Origin: Lamprobacter modestohalophilus
GTDB taxonomy: Bacteria; Pseudomonadota; Gammaproteobacteria; Chromatiales; Chromatiaceae
Direction of reading: 5' to 3'
DNA length: 55,676 nucleotides
Assembly (NCBI RefSeq): GCF_016583905.1
Contig: NZ_NRRY01000031.1
Coordinates: 1 to 55,676 of the forward strand
Positions 6,781 through 15,318 of this stretch are shown here, piece after piece. Below the pieces are notes generated by a model, which saw only the letters and a list, made by a program, of their open reading frames with translations, was not told the DNA's origin and did no database searches. The position numbers and the translations under genes were made by a program. Position 1 is the stretch's first letter; each line of letters begins with the position of its first letter.

Positions 6781-7145
6781 CGCCTATCCCTTTATATGAA
6801 GAAGGATTAAGAGACCTTGCTTATCACGCCTCGAGCTGTAAAACTCATAATGGAAAAGTCGATCGCTAGCATCGTGATAGGGGTCTCATTATGGTCAGTG
6901 GCGTTAAGCAAACTCGCAGTGGGCAGAAGGTCGATGTGCCGGTGTGTCTCGCTTCGATAAGAGATGTCAGTCGTCGGGTTGCTGCGATGCAGAGTTCCGT
7001 GGCAAGGGATCTTGACGGGGTGCGGCAACTGTTCGGCACCGTCAACTTTCGTGATCCAGTTGGTCGGCGGCCGCCACACACGTAGAGAGCGGCCCGCCGC
7101 CTTGGTGCGGCCCGTAATGGCTACGCCTGTGAGCCGAGGAGCAGC

Positions 7146-8726
7146 CTAGCGGGCGAGGGCGAGGAGGGCGTCGAGATCGAGATTGGCCTCGCAATGATCG
7201 GCAAGGGCGTCGAGCGCGGCTTCGATGCGTTGCTCGAAATCGAGGGCCGCGGCGCGCGCGCCAACCTGCTCCAGCCAGTGGGCGCGGAAGCCATCGCTAG
7301 CGAAAATGCCATGCACATAGCCGCCCATCACGCGGCCAGCCGCGGAGATCGCACCTTCCGCCCGGACGCCGCCCTGACCATCATCGAGCAGCAACCAGGG
7401 GCGCTCGAGCCCGGCGCCGCGGGTTCGCCCCATGTGCATCTCGTAGCCGGTGACGCGGCAGCCGCTGCGTTGGTCGTTCAGGTCCAGATCGAGTAGGCGC
7501 TTGTCGCCGCCGATGGTGGTCTCGATCTCGAGCAGCCCGAGGCCGGGGGTTTCGCCAGGCTCGCCTTCGATGCCCTCGGGATCGCGCACCACCTGACCGA
7601 GCATCTGGAAGCCGGCGCAGAGGCCGAGCAGGCGGCCGCCGCGACGCACATGGGCAAGGATGTCGATGTCCCAGCCCTCGCGGCGCAGCGTTTCCAGATC
7701 GACACGAGTCGCCTTGGAGCCGGGCAGGATGATGACGTCGGTCTCGGCCGGGATCGGCTCGCCGGGCTGAATCCAGCGCAGGTTCACCGCCGGCTCGGCG
7801 GCCAGCGGGTCGAGATCGTCGAAGTTGGCGACCCGCGATAGGCGCGGCACGGCAATGTTGATGCTGCCGCCGCCGTTGGCCCAATCGCCCTCGGCTGGGC
7901 GCTCGAGTGCGAGTGAGTCCTCGGCGGGCAGGCGCGCAGCGCCCTCGAACCAGCGCAGCACGCCGAGGAAGGGCCAGCCGGTGATCTCGGTGATGGTGTC
8001 GCAGGCGGGCTCGAAGAGTGAGAAGTCGCCGCGAAACTTGTTCACCAGATAGCCGACCACGCGGTCTCGGTCGGCCTGATCGAGCAGCAGCCAGGTGCCG
8101 ACCAGTGAGGCCATGGTGCCGCCCTTGTCGAGATCACCGAGCACGATCACCGGCACCCGCGCCTGCTCGGCGAAGTACATGTTGGTGATGTCGCAGTCGC
8201 GCAGATAGATCTCGGCGCCGCTGCCGGCGCCCTCGACCAGCACCAGATCGGCCTCGGCACAGGTGCGCTCGAAGCTGTCGAGGATGGCCGGCATCATGCC
8301 TTGGCGCATCTGGTGGTAGACCCTCGCCGGGCAGTTGCCGAGCGAGCGCCCCCGCAGCACCACCTGCGAGCCGACGTTGGTCTGTGGCTTGAGCAAGACC
8401 GGGTTCATGTGGATCGAAGGGGCGACGCCGCAGGCGCGTGCTTGCAGCGCTTGCGCCCGCCCGATCTCGCCGCGCGGTTGCTCGCCATCGGCGCCGATGG
8501 GCGCGTCGCTATCGGCGGTCACCGCCGCATTGTTGCTCATGTTCTGCGCCTTGAATGGACGCACGGCGAGCCCGCGCCGGCTGTAGGCGCGACAGAGTCC
8601 AGCCACCAGCAGGCTCTTACCGACGTCGGAGGCCGTGCCCTGGATCATCAGGGTACGCGCGCGGCGTGGGCCATGGTCGAGCAGCGGGGGTAGCTGAAGG
8701 TCGATCGTCGGTGCGGTGTCTGGCAT
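7146..8726 (-). CDS. cobQ: Cobyric acid synthase
   Basis: A 526-residue enzyme that uses glutamine and ATP to amidate four carboxyl side chains of adenosyl-cobyrinate a,c-diamide, giving adenosylcobyric acid in the cytosol. The N-terminal ATPase part starts at TLMIQGTASDVGKSLL, a dethiobiotin-synthetase-like P-loop, followed by FKAQNMSNN. The C-terminal class-I glutamine amidotransferase part has the nucleophile cysteine in GLCAGFQMLG and the catalytic histidine in YVHGIFAS. Length matches the family. The ATG at 8726 is chosen; a GTG at 8753 overlaps the stop of the upstream DUF29 gene (GTGA) and is a real alternative. The other cobalamin genes of the window are not contiguous with it. Confidence 0.95.
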   Translation of the reverse strand: MPDTAPTIDLQLPPLLDHGPRRARTLMIQGTASDVGKSLLVAGLCRAYSRRGLAVRPFKAQNMSNNAAVTADSDAPIGADGEQPRGEIGRAQALQARACGVAPSIHMNPVLLKPQTNVGSQVVLRGRSLGNCPARVYHQMRQGMMPAILDSFERTCAEADLVLVEGAGSGAEIYLRDCDITNMYFAEQARVPVIVLGDLDKGGTMASLVGTWLLLDQADRDRVVGYLVNKFRGDFSLFEPACDTITEITGWPFLGVLRWFEGAARLPAEDSLALERPAEGDWANGGGSINIAVPRLSRVANFDDLDPLAAEPAVNLRWIQPGEPIPAETDVIILPGSKATRVDLETLRREGWDIDILAHVRRGGRLLGLCAGFQMLGQVVRDPEGIEGEPGETPGLGLLEIETTIGGDKRLLDLDLNDQRSGCRVTGYEMHMGRTRGAGLERPWLLLDDGQGGVRAEGAISAAGRVMGGYVHGIFASDGFRAHWLEQVGARAAALDFEQRIEAALDALADHCEANLDLDALLALAR

Positions 8727-8749
8727 TAATGGTCGCCTACTCACCCCTA

Positions 8750-9217
8750 TCACCGATCGGGATAAAAGCCATCATCCAGCAGTTGCTTGATGGAATAGGG
8801 GCAAGCGTTCGGGAAGGTTGTCCGCGCTAGGCGGGTTTCTTTATGCGCAAGTTCAACAGCATCGGCATAGGCATCAATGCTGGTTTCTTCTAAGACCGAC
8901 TTTAGGTCGGGCGACTTGCGCAGCAGGACACTGATCTGCTGGCGCTGTTCGATGATCGTTGAACGCCAGCTATCGCCCTTGAATTCGCGCCAGCGTTCGC
9001 TAAGCGTTTGGTATTGGAATTGCCACTTGAGGAGATGTGCGATCAGGATTAAAAAACGGCTATGCAATTCGCGCCGATCGCTTTTACTCATGTCGCTCAA
9101 CTCTTCCAATAAGTGTTCGATATCCAGTTCCTCGAAGCGACCGGCGCGTAATAATTCGGCGTTGCGTTGCGTCCATTGGGAGTAGTCGGTCTGATAGAGA
9201 GAAGCGAGTTCAGTCAT
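8750..9217 (-). CDS. DUF29 family protein
   Basis: A 155-residue DUF29 protein. The family is recognised from the order YQTDYSQWTQRNAELLRAGRFEELD, then LLEELSDMSKSDRRELHSRF..LIAHLLKW.FQ, then a charged WR.SI.EQR helix and a final FP..CPYSI.QLLDD.F.P. Members are common, often in many copies, in cyanobacteria and purple bacteria; the function is unknown. The start at 9217 has GAGAGG eight bases upstream, whereas the longer frame to 9295 lacks a site. It lies directly upstream of cobQ on the same strand with touching ends, probably by chance, since DUF29 genes occur in many settings. Confidence 0.85.
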   Translation of the reverse strand: MTELASLYQTDYSQWTQRNAELLRAGRFEELDIEHLLEELSDMSKSDRRELHSRFLILIAHLLKWQFQYQTLSERWREFKGDSWRSTIIEQRQQISVLLRKSPDLKSVLEETSIDAYADAVELAHKETRLARTTFPNACPYSIKQLLDDGFYPDR

Positions 9218-9348
9218 GGCGAATCCTCTCAAAAAGCGGCTCCCCAATGATACAAGGTCGCGCCTTACCGTGGTGATCACGGCAGGCACGATCAAATATC
9301 AGGATGAAGGCGATGTGATCGCCACTCGGAGGTGAGATTTGGCTGCAC

Positions 9349-9384
9349 CTTAGCCTCGCCCCACTTGCTTGTGGCGAGGCTAAG
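9349..9384 (-). terminator. Strong hairpin downstream of bchE
   Basis: CTTAGCCTCGCC and GGCGAGGCTAAG (9349-9360 and 9373-9384) pair perfectly over 12 bases around a 12-base loop, 14 bases past the bchE stop codon. No T-tract follows, so it may end transcription weakly or protect the 3' end of the mRNA. Confidence 0.55.
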
Positions 9385-9397
9385 ATGGACGTGACGA

Positions 9398-11134
9398 CTA
9401 GGCCTCTTCAGCCACCGCCTCGCGCTGCTTGCTCGTCTGCAGTTCAGGCATCGCAACAGTGGCGGAGGACGACGCCGGCTTGATGCCGCCGCCGCAACCG
9501 CCCGGCTGACACTTCGGCGAGGCCTCGCCGCCGATCTCGAAGTCGTCCATCTGCTGATTGCCACCGCCGCAGGCCATGGGCACGGCTTGGCTGGTGCCGA
9601 GCGCCGGGCGCTTGGCAGCCGGCGCCTGCTTCCAGGCATTGTGATCCGGCTCGACGATCTTCGACTTGCTCTTGTCGTAGTCGAACTTGATCAGTTTCTT
9701 GAACATCGGCCCCCAGTAGTTCTGCTTGCCAAGCTGGTAGAACTTGCGCTCATAGGCACTCTTGAAGAAGGCCTTGATGCAGCCGATCAGGTACTTGCGA
9801 CGGAAGGGGTCCTTGACCCAAGGGTACTGGAACAGCATCCGCTTCATATAGAAGCGCCGATAGTTGGCCATGACGCCATCGAGCAGCTCGGCGCGGTCGA
9901 TGCTGTCCGGCTTCATGATCGGCTGGACGAAGTTGTACTTGGAGTAGTCGAACACCTCGACCCGATCGCCCATCTCGGTGAACATGTCGGAGAACGGCCA
10001 GGGGGTGTACATCGACCAGTTGGCCATGTCCGCGCCCCAGTCCATGACCATCTGATAGGTCTCTTCCAGGGTCTCGCGGGTCTCGTTCTCGAGGCCAACG
10101 ATGAACTGGGCCTCGGTGACGATGCCGTTCTCTTGCAGCAGCTGCACCGCGCGCTTGTTCTGCTCGATCGTGGTCTCTTTGACGAAGCGATCGAGATTGA
10201 GCTGTGCCGCCGCCTCGGTGCCGAGCGAGACGTGGACCAGGCCAGCCTTGCGGTAGAAGGGCAGCAGATCCTCGTCGCGCATGACATCGGTGACGCGGGT
10301 GTTGATGCCCCAATGGATACCGAGATCGCGATCAATGAGTTCTTGGCAGAACTCGACGAACTTGGCCTTGTTGATCTGCGGCTCTTCGTCGGCGAGGATG
10401 AAGAAGCCGACACCATGGACCTTCACCAGCTCCTCGATCTCGTCGACCATCTTCTTCGGATCGCGCACGCGGTAATCGCGCCAGAACTTCCACTGCGAGC
10501 AGAAGCTACAGGTGAAGGGGCAGCCGCGCGCCATGTTGGGCGTCGCGACAGGGACACCGAGCGGGATGTAGATGTACTTCTTCCAATCGAGGATGCTCCA
10601 GTCGGGCCAGATCGAATCCACATCCTTGATCGAGGGCTCGACCGGGGTAGCGACGACCTGCTGCTCCTCGTTCAGATAGGCGATGCCCTTGATCTTCTCG
10701 CGCTCTGCCGGCCAGCGGCCCTCGTCGATGGCGCGCACCAGGTTCAGCGTGACCGCTTCACCCTCACCACGCACGATGACATCGATCCAGGGTGCCTCGC
10801 CGAACACCTGCTGGTACATGAAGGTGGGATGGATGCCGCCGAGCACCGTGATGGCGTTGGGACATTCTTCCTTGGCGATCTGCAACAGCCGCTGCGCGGT
10901 GTAGATCATCGGCGTCATCGCCGTGGTGGCGACGATGTCCGCCTTGGCGTCACGGATGGCGACCCGCAGCTGTTCTTCGTCGAGGTTGTCCACCAAGCCA
11001 TCGACGAAGTGGTAATCGGTGTAGCCGCCCTGCTTCAGATAGCCGGCGAGATAGGTAACCCAGGCTGGGGACCAGTTGCCGGCAATATCGGCCGCGCCAG
11101 CGCTATAGTTGGGGTGGACAAAAAGGATTCGCAT
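9398..11134 (-). CDS. bchE: Anaerobic Mg-protoporphyrin IX monomethyl ester cyclase
   Basis: A 578-residue cobalamin-binding radical SAM enzyme that closes the isocyclic E ring of bacteriochlorophyll without oxygen, giving protochlorophyllide. The N-terminal B12-binding-type domain begins [13 protein letters not shown], a start characteristic of BchE, and includes VLGGIHPTF near residue 98. The radical SAM cluster is C205, C209 and C212 in [14 protein letters not shown]. The C-terminal tail after about residue 520 is rich in Gly and Cys (CGGGNQQ, then [10 protein letters not shown]) and may bind metal. The ATG at 11134 has GGAG seven bases upstream, better than the frame start at 11164. It stands alone here, away from other photosynthesis genes, but beside B12 uptake and synthesis genes that would supply its cofactor. 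Confidence 0.95.
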   Translation of the reverse strand: MRILFVHPNYSAGAADIAGNWSPAWVTYLAGYLKQGGYTDYHFVDGLVDNLDEEQLRVAIRDAKADIVATTAMTPMIYTAQRLLQIAKEECPNAITVLGGIHPTFMYQQVFGEAPWIDVIVRGEGEAVTLNLVRAIDEGRWPAEREKIKGIAYLNEEQQVVATPVEPSIKDVDSIWPDWSILDWKKYIYIPLGVPVATPNMARGCPFTCSFCSQWKFWRDYRVRDPKKMVDEIEELVKVHGVGFFILADEEPQINKAKFVEFCQELIDRDLGIHWGINTRVTDVMRDEDLLPFYRKAGLVHVSLGTEAAAQLNLDRFVKETTIEQNKRAVQLLQENGIVTEAQFIVGLENETRETLEETYQMVMDWGADMANWSMYTPWPFSDMFTEMGDRVEVFDYSKYNFVQPIMKPDSIDRAELLDGVMANYRRFYMKRMLFQYPWVKDPFRRKYLIGCIKAFFKSAYERKFYQLGKQNYWGPMFKKLIKFDYDKSKSKIVEPDHNAWKQAPAAKRPALGTSQAVPMACGGGNQQMDDFEIGGEASPKCQPGGCGGGIKPASSSATVAMPELQTSKQREAVAEEA

Positions 11135-11499
11135 TGTCAGCTCCGATGGATCTTGCCGTCGCACGTGAGCGCGGACCAGCAGTAAAGGGGCACTGGGCCC
11201 ACGTCGATCGCAGCCTGGGCAATGGCTGCATCAGCCCGGATTCGGTTGTCGTGGCTCAGCGTCTTCGTGGCTCAGAGTGGTGGTTTCTTCGGCTCGTATT
11301 GGTGTTGCTGAGCGAATCGATTGCCGAGGGTACCGCTCCGATACCGTTGCAACAACCTGACAGTCTTTGCCGTCGTGCCAGCATGACACTCGGAGATTAT
11401 CATGCAGCGGGGCTCGCTGGCCTGGTTGTGCCGCAGCTGAGTTGCCCTGAATCAAGCAGTTCTGTCATGCCCCAGTCCGGCGTCCAGTCAGCTGTCCAG
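11135..11499. other. Intergenic region upstream of bchE
   Basis: About 365 bases between bchE and a GNAT toxin gene on the same strand. It should hold the bchE promoter. I looked for TGT-N12-ACA (PpsR/CrtJ type) and FNR-type palindromes and saw none that is convincing. Frames on both strands lack gene features. Confidence 0.4.
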
Positions 11500-12009
11500 T
11501 CAGCCGTCCACTAAGCCACGCAGATCAGAGACTGTGATCATCAGGGTCATCGGGTCCAGCGGAGACGGATCGAAACCAATGTGCTCGTAGAATCGGCGCG
11601 CGGTGTCGTCTAGAGCTTGGACTAAGAGCCCGCGGATGCCGATGGTGTCTGCTGCGGAGACGAGCCGGCGTCCGGCATCCTGCAGCAGGGCACGGCTGAG
11701 GCCGCGACCCTGATCACGCCGATCCACGGCCAGGCGCGCAAGCAGAACGACCGGGATCGGATCGGGCATGTTGCGCCGAAACCGGCCTGTAGCCGCCTTG
11801 GCCGCGACTGCTCCGGACGCCAATGCGTAGTAGGCGACGACGCGCTCCGAGTCGCAGGTGACATAGGTGCGGGACGCACCGGCGATCTGGTTACGCAGCG
11901 CACGTTGGCTCAGCCATTGATTCAGGGTCGGGCGGCCACAGTCGAAGGTCGAGCAGTCGTGCGCCTCTGTCAGCGCGACAGGGGCGCGCAGCGTCACTCG
12001 AGCGCCCAT
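11500..12009 (-). CDS. GNAT acetyltransferase toxin (TacT-like)
   Basis: A 169-residue GNAT-fold acetyltransferase. FDCGRPTLNQWLSQRAL near residues 22-38 is the N-terminal pattern of the TacT/AtaT-type toxins. VVLLARLAVDRRDQGRGLSRALL gives the beta4-alpha3 acetyl-CoA site with its Q/R-x-x-G-x-G/L loop, and ARRFYEHIGF the closing strand. Toxins of this group acetylate the aminoacyl group of charged tRNA and stop translation. It overlaps the upstream DUF1778 antitoxin gene by 16 bases. All family landmarks are present and it appears intact. Confidence 0.85.
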   Translation of the reverse strand: MGARVTLRAPVALTEAHDCSTFDCGRPTLNQWLSQRALRNQIAGASRTYVTCDSERVVAYYALASGAVAAKAATGRFRRNMPDPIPVVLLARLAVDRRDQGRGLSRALLQDAGRRLVSAADTIGIRGLLVQALDDTARRFYEHIGFDPSPLDPMTLMITVSDLRGLVDG

Positions 12010-12302
12010 GGAGCCGCAGCTTGCATGGTTTTGCGCAACCGATCGTTCGGCGCTGCCGGCTGGTCTAGCCGCGCCTGAAACGCGGCGAACGCATCATCAT
12101 CCACCCGCAGCAACGCCCGATCCAGCAGTGCATCTTCCGCGGCACGGCAGCTCGCCTCCAGGATGAACTCGGTACGGTTCTTACCCAGCACGCGCGCCGC
12201 TTGGTCGATCAGATCACGCGCCTCGGGCGGCACCCGCAGATTCAGGCTTTCGCGCTTGACTTGTGTTTCCGTGATCGGTGTTGCCATGATCGGTGTTGTC
12301 AT
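11994..12302 (-). CDS. DUF1778 antitoxin (TacA-like)
   Basis: A 102-residue DUF1778 ribbon-helix-helix protein. ESLNLRVPPEARDLIDQAARVLGKNRTEF is the DNA-binding part (about residues 18-46), and the acidic and hydrophobic C-terminus would wrap around the GNAT toxin encoded next. The ATG at 12302 has AGAGG six bases upstream. The first 30 bases are a 15-base unit given twice (ATGxCAACACCGATCA), so a start at 12287 is also possible and the N-terminus is likely variable. Confidence 0.85.
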   Translation of the reverse strand: MTTPIMATPITETQVKRESLNLRVPPEARDLIDQAARVLGKNRTEFILEASCRAAEDALLDRALLRVDDDAFAAFQARLDQPAAPNDRLRKTMQAAAPWALE

Positions 12303-12375
12303 GTCGGCCTCTTGTCTTTGCCCGTCTTTTTAAGATCATAGCGCAACTCATAGCGCATCTGTAACGACAATGTCG

Positions 12376-13230
12376 TTACGTTGACGTTCCCCCGGGACGA
12401 TCGCAAGTCCAGGGCACGATGTAACGGTGCACCTGGTCGCCGTCCTGATGCTCGCCGATGATCGCTTGCACGCTATAGACGCTGGCGAGATGCGAGGGAC
12501 TGAGCACGGTCTCGACCGGGCCGCTTGCGACCGCGACGCCTTGGTCGAGCAGCAGCAGGCGATCGCAGAAGCGGCTTGCTAGCGTCAGGTCATGCAGGAC
12601 GACGACGACGGTTTGTCCGGCCTGACAGCGGGCGCGCAGTAGCTCCATGACGCGGAGCTGATGCATCGGGTCGAGCGCGGCGACTGGCTCGTCGGCGAGC
12701 AGGACATCGGCCTCCACTGCGAGCACGCGGGCCAGACGGGCGCGGGCGCGCTCACCGCCAGAGAGCTCATCGGCACGGCGCTCGCGCAGTGACCAGATAT
12801 CAGTCGCCTGCATTGCCTGCTCGATCGCGCGCTCGTCGGCCTGGGCCTGGGCATTGCCGCCTTTGCGGCCGCCGAGCCCAGCGCTGCCTAACCCGGCGCC
12901 GCGCCACCAACTCCCGCGGTAGGGGTGCCGGCCAAGCGCGACCAGATTCTGCACGCTGATCGGCCATTGCAAGCGGTCGTCCTGGCTCAGATAGGCCAAC
13001 CGCTGCGCGCGCGCTCGCGCTGACAGTTGCGCCAGCGGCTGACCATCGAGGCTGACTGTTCCGCTGTAGGGCAACAGCTGCATGATGGCCTTGACCAGGG
13101 TGCTCTTGCCGGCCCCATTCGGCCCGATGAGCCCGAAGAGTTCGCCGGCCATGATCTCGAGATCGAGGTTCTCGAGCAGTCGCTTGCCACCGATGTCGAC
13201 CGATAAGGCCTCTACCTTCAACAGGCTCAT
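12376..13230 (-). CDS. btuD: Cobalamin ABC transporter, ATP-binding protein
   Basis: A 284-residue ABC ATPase of the iron-siderophore/B12 importer class, acting on the cytoplasmic face. Walker A is GPNGAGKSTL near residue 37, the Q-loop lies in AYLSQDD, the signature is LSGGERARARLARVLAV, and Walker B is VLLADEPVAALD. The switch histidine is in VVVLHDLTLA. Residues about 115-132 (RGAGLGSAGLGGRKGGNAQAQA) form a Gly/Ala-rich insert longer than usual between Q-loop and signature. It is the last gene of queG-btuF-btuC-btuD and overlaps btuC by 4 bases. Substrate assignment rests on the neighbouring btuF, queG, btuB and cob genes; a siderophore substrate cannot be fully excluded. Confidence 0.85.
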   Translation of the reverse strand: MSLLKVEALSVDIGGKRLLENLDLEIMAGELFGLIGPNGAGKSTLVKAIMQLLPYSGTVSLDGQPLAQLSARARAQRLAYLSQDDRLQWPISVQNLVALGRHPYRGSWWRGAGLGSAGLGGRKGGNAQAQADERAIEQAMQATDIWSLRERRADELSGGERARARLARVLAVEADVLLADEPVAALDPMHQLRVMELLRARCQAGQTVVVVLHDLTLASRFCDRLLLLDQGVAVASGPVETVLSPSHLASVYSVQAIIGEHQDGDQVHRYIVPWTCDRPGGTST

Positions 13231-14303
13231 AGCATATCCCTCCGCGAGCGCAGCACCAGGGCCAGGAAGAAGGGTGCGCCGACCAGCGCCGTGACCACCC
13301 CGAGCTGGAGCTCCTTTGGCGTACCGATCAGCCGCAGGGCGATATCCGCGACGAGCACCAAGATGGCCCCGCCTAAGGCGCTCGGCAGCAGCAGCTGGCC
13401 CGGTCGATAGCGGACGAAGCGGCGCAGCATGTGCGGGACCACCAGCCCGACGAAGCCGATGGCGCCGGTGACCGCGACACAGGCACCGACGCTGAGCGCC
13501 GTGCCGAGGATGATCAAGACCCGCAGCCGCGGCAGATTGACGCCGAGGCTGGTGGCCTCCGCCTCACCGAGGGCAAGCACCTCCAGCGCTGGCGCGGAGG
13601 CGAGGAGCAGCAGCACGCCGATCAGCACGAAGGGCAGGATCAGTTGCACATCGGCAAAGCTGCGATCGCTGATCGAGCCGAGCAGCCAGAGCACGATGTC
13701 TTGCACATCGTAGGGATTCGGCGCCAGGTTCAAGGCCAAGGAGGTCAGCGCGGAGGCCAGCGCCGAGACGGCGACGCCGGCCAGGATCAGCGTCAGGTTC
13801 GAGGAGCCCGCGCGGGCCAGTGCGTAGAGAAATAGGGTTGCGATCAATGCGAACAGCATCGCCGCCGCCGGCAGCGCCCAGGCGTTGAGCGCGCTGAGAC
13901 CAAAGTACAGGGTGAGGACCGCACCCAGGCCAGCGCTCGAGGAGATGCCGAGCAGGCCGGGCTCCGCCAGCGGATTGCGCAGCAGACCCTGCAGAGCGGC
14001 ACCTGAGACGCCCAGCGCGAGCCCGACCAGCCAGGCGAGCAAGACCCGGGGTAAGCGAATCTGCTGCACGATGAGCTGATGCGTGTCCGGGCCGTTGCCG
14101 AACAGCCCGGCAACCACTTCGCTGAGGGACAGTGGCGCCGCACCGAAGCGCAGCGACATCAGGCTCAGCCCGAGCAGGAGCAGCAGCAGCCCGAGATTGA
14201 GCGCCGCCGTTCCAGCGCTCAGCGGTGTTGTCTGTCGGCGCGCGCTCACCTGGTCACCTGTGGTGTTTTCCTGTTCACCGCGCCACCTCAGGTGCAGGCG
14301 CAT
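13227..14303 (-). CDS. btuC: Cobalamin ABC transporter, permease
   Basis: A 358-residue FecCD/BtuC-type permease with about ten membrane helices. The stretch RLPRVLLAWLVGLALGVSGAALQGLLRNPLAEPGLLGISSSAGLGA is the classic BtuC/FecD core, and GFVGLVVPHMLRR is the coupling region that contacts the ATPase. The first 30 residues are hydrophilic. The ATG at 14303 overlaps the btuF end by 29 bases; a GTG at 14249 is an alternative start. It pairs with the btuD-like ATPase to move the vitamin through the inner membrane. Confidence 0.85.
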   Translation of the reverse strand: MRLHLRWRGEQENTTGDQVSARRQTTPLSAGTAALNLGLLLLLLGLSLMSLRFGAAPLSLSEVVAGLFGNGPDTHQLIVQQIRLPRVLLAWLVGLALGVSGAALQGLLRNPLAEPGLLGISSSAGLGAVLTLYFGLSALNAWALPAAAMLFALIATLFLYALARAGSSNLTLILAGVAVSALASALTSLALNLAPNPYDVQDIVLWLLGSISDRSFADVQLILPFVLIGVLLLLASAPALEVLALGEAEATSLGVNLPRLRVLIILGTALSVGACVAVTGAIGFVGLVVPHMLRRFVRYRPGQLLLPSALGGAILVLVADIALRLIGTPKELQLGVVTALVGAPFFLALVLRSRRDML

Positions 14304-15312
14304 TCATCTCTAGCTGAAGCTCAACCCTCTCTGGTACAGGCGCCAGCTCGCGCTCGATCGTCGCGAGGCGATCGGCGATGAGCTCGGCGGCATCGATCAG
14401 CTCAAGTCCCCCACAGCCCCAGGCGCTACTGCTCGGCATCTGGATGCTTGGCACCTGCTCGAGCAGACGCCGTAACAACGGGTGGCGTCCGTAGCGAGAC
14501 TTCGATTGCGGTTGTGACTGATCGAAGTAGCCGAGCAGGAACAGATCGGGCGGATCGGCGACGAGCTGCTCGAGTGGGAGGCTACCCCAGCCGCGGATGC
14601 CGTTTTCCGCGGCCAGGTTGCGCAGGCCGATCAGCTGGAGCATCGCGTCGACATAGGTTTCGCTGCCAGCGGTGCCGCCATTGGGGCGCAGATAGAGCGC
14701 GCGGGGCGCCGGACTCGTCTTCGACGCCCGATAAGATGCCGCGCGCTCAGCAAGGCTGTTGACCCGAGCCCTGGCCTGCGACACCTGCTGCTGTCCAGCG
14801 CTGTCGCGGCCGATCTCATGCGCAATCGTTAGGGTCATTGAGAAGGCATCCTCGATCTCGCGGGGGTAGGGGAGTGACACCAGCGCGATCCCTTGTTGCG
14901 CCAACAGCTGGGTATGTGGGCGCCCAGACCATCCCAGATAGGTCAGCGCGATCTGGGGCTCGAAGTAGAGCAGCTCCTCGACCGCTCCGCGATTCGCTGG
15001 ATAGTCGCTCGCCAAGCGCGCCATCGGCGATTGTGCAGGGTCTTGTGCCTGATACGAGACCGACAAGATCTGCTCAGGTGCCGCTAGACGCAACAGGAGC
15101 AGGTCGGCGCAGAGGTTGGTGCTGACCACCGAGGGCAAAGGTGCCGAGGCGCTCTGGGAGTGATTCTCTGTGGCCATCAGCGGCTGGCTGAGCATGACTG
15201 TGATGAGCGTGATGAGTGTGATGAGCACACTCGCGAGCGCGCCGCGCACAAGCAGCGGAAGGAGGCTGCGGCGATGGCGACCTCGATGGGATGGTATCGA
15301 TTGAAAAGGCAC
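14275..15312 (-). CDS. btuF: Periplasmic cobalamin-binding protein
   Basis: A 345-residue binding protein of the helical-backbone type (BtuF/FhuD class). After a basic start (SHRGRHRRS) and a hydrophobic segment to about residue 48 it shows VVSTNLCADLLLLRLAAPEQILSVS, the usual opening of BtuF-like proteins, then LTYLGWSGRPHTQLL and a C-terminal lobe with LFLLGYFDQ. The signal region contains the run LITLITLITV, encoded by a 9-base unit repeated three times. The start is a GTG with no clear ribosome-binding site, 7 bases after queG, so translational coupling is likely. It would deliver B12 to BtuCD. Confidence 0.8.
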   Translation of the reverse strand: MPFQSIPSHRGRHRRSLLPLLVRGALASVLITLITLITVMLSQPLMATENHSQSASAPLPSVVSTNLCADLLLLRLAAPEQILSVSYQAQDPAQSPMARLASDYPANRGAVEELLYFEPQIALTYLGWSGRPHTQLLAQQGIALVSLPYPREIEDAFSMTLTIAHEIGRDSAGQQQVSQARARVNSLAERAASYRASKTSPAPRALYLRPNGGTAGSETYVDAMLQLIGLRNLAAENGIRGWGSLPLEQLVADPPDLFLLGYFDQSQPQSKSRYGRHPLLRRLLEQVPSIQMPSSSAWGCGGLELIDAAELIADRLATIERELAPVPERVELQLEMNAPAPEVAR

Positions 15313-15318
15313 GGGTCG

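Larger units (their letters stand above)
6581..7145. other. Intergenic region of about 565 bases, no gene recognised
   Basis: It holds a probable promoter region for the minus-strand gene at 6026-6580, a shared motif (6686-6703), one copy of a dispersed 60-base repeat (6721-6780) and a widely spaced pair CATAATG/CATTATG (about 6848-6895). A 64-codon frame at 6891-7085 on the plus strand has no ribosome-binding site or recognisable product, and I do not call it a gene. Confidence 0.4.

Noticed and set aside
6891-7085. 64-codon frame on the plus strand upstream of cobQ's end
   Set aside because: No ribosome-binding site, no recognisable motif, and composition like the surrounding intergenic DNA.
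9587-11185. 532-codon frame opposite bchE
   Set aside because: It is the complementary shadow of bchE; codon pattern and content (many Asp, His, Leu) are typical of an antisense frame.
11135-11499. PpsR/CrtJ or FNR site upstream of bchE
   Set aside because: No TGT-N12-ACA or TTGAT-N4-ATCAA string with acceptable match was found.
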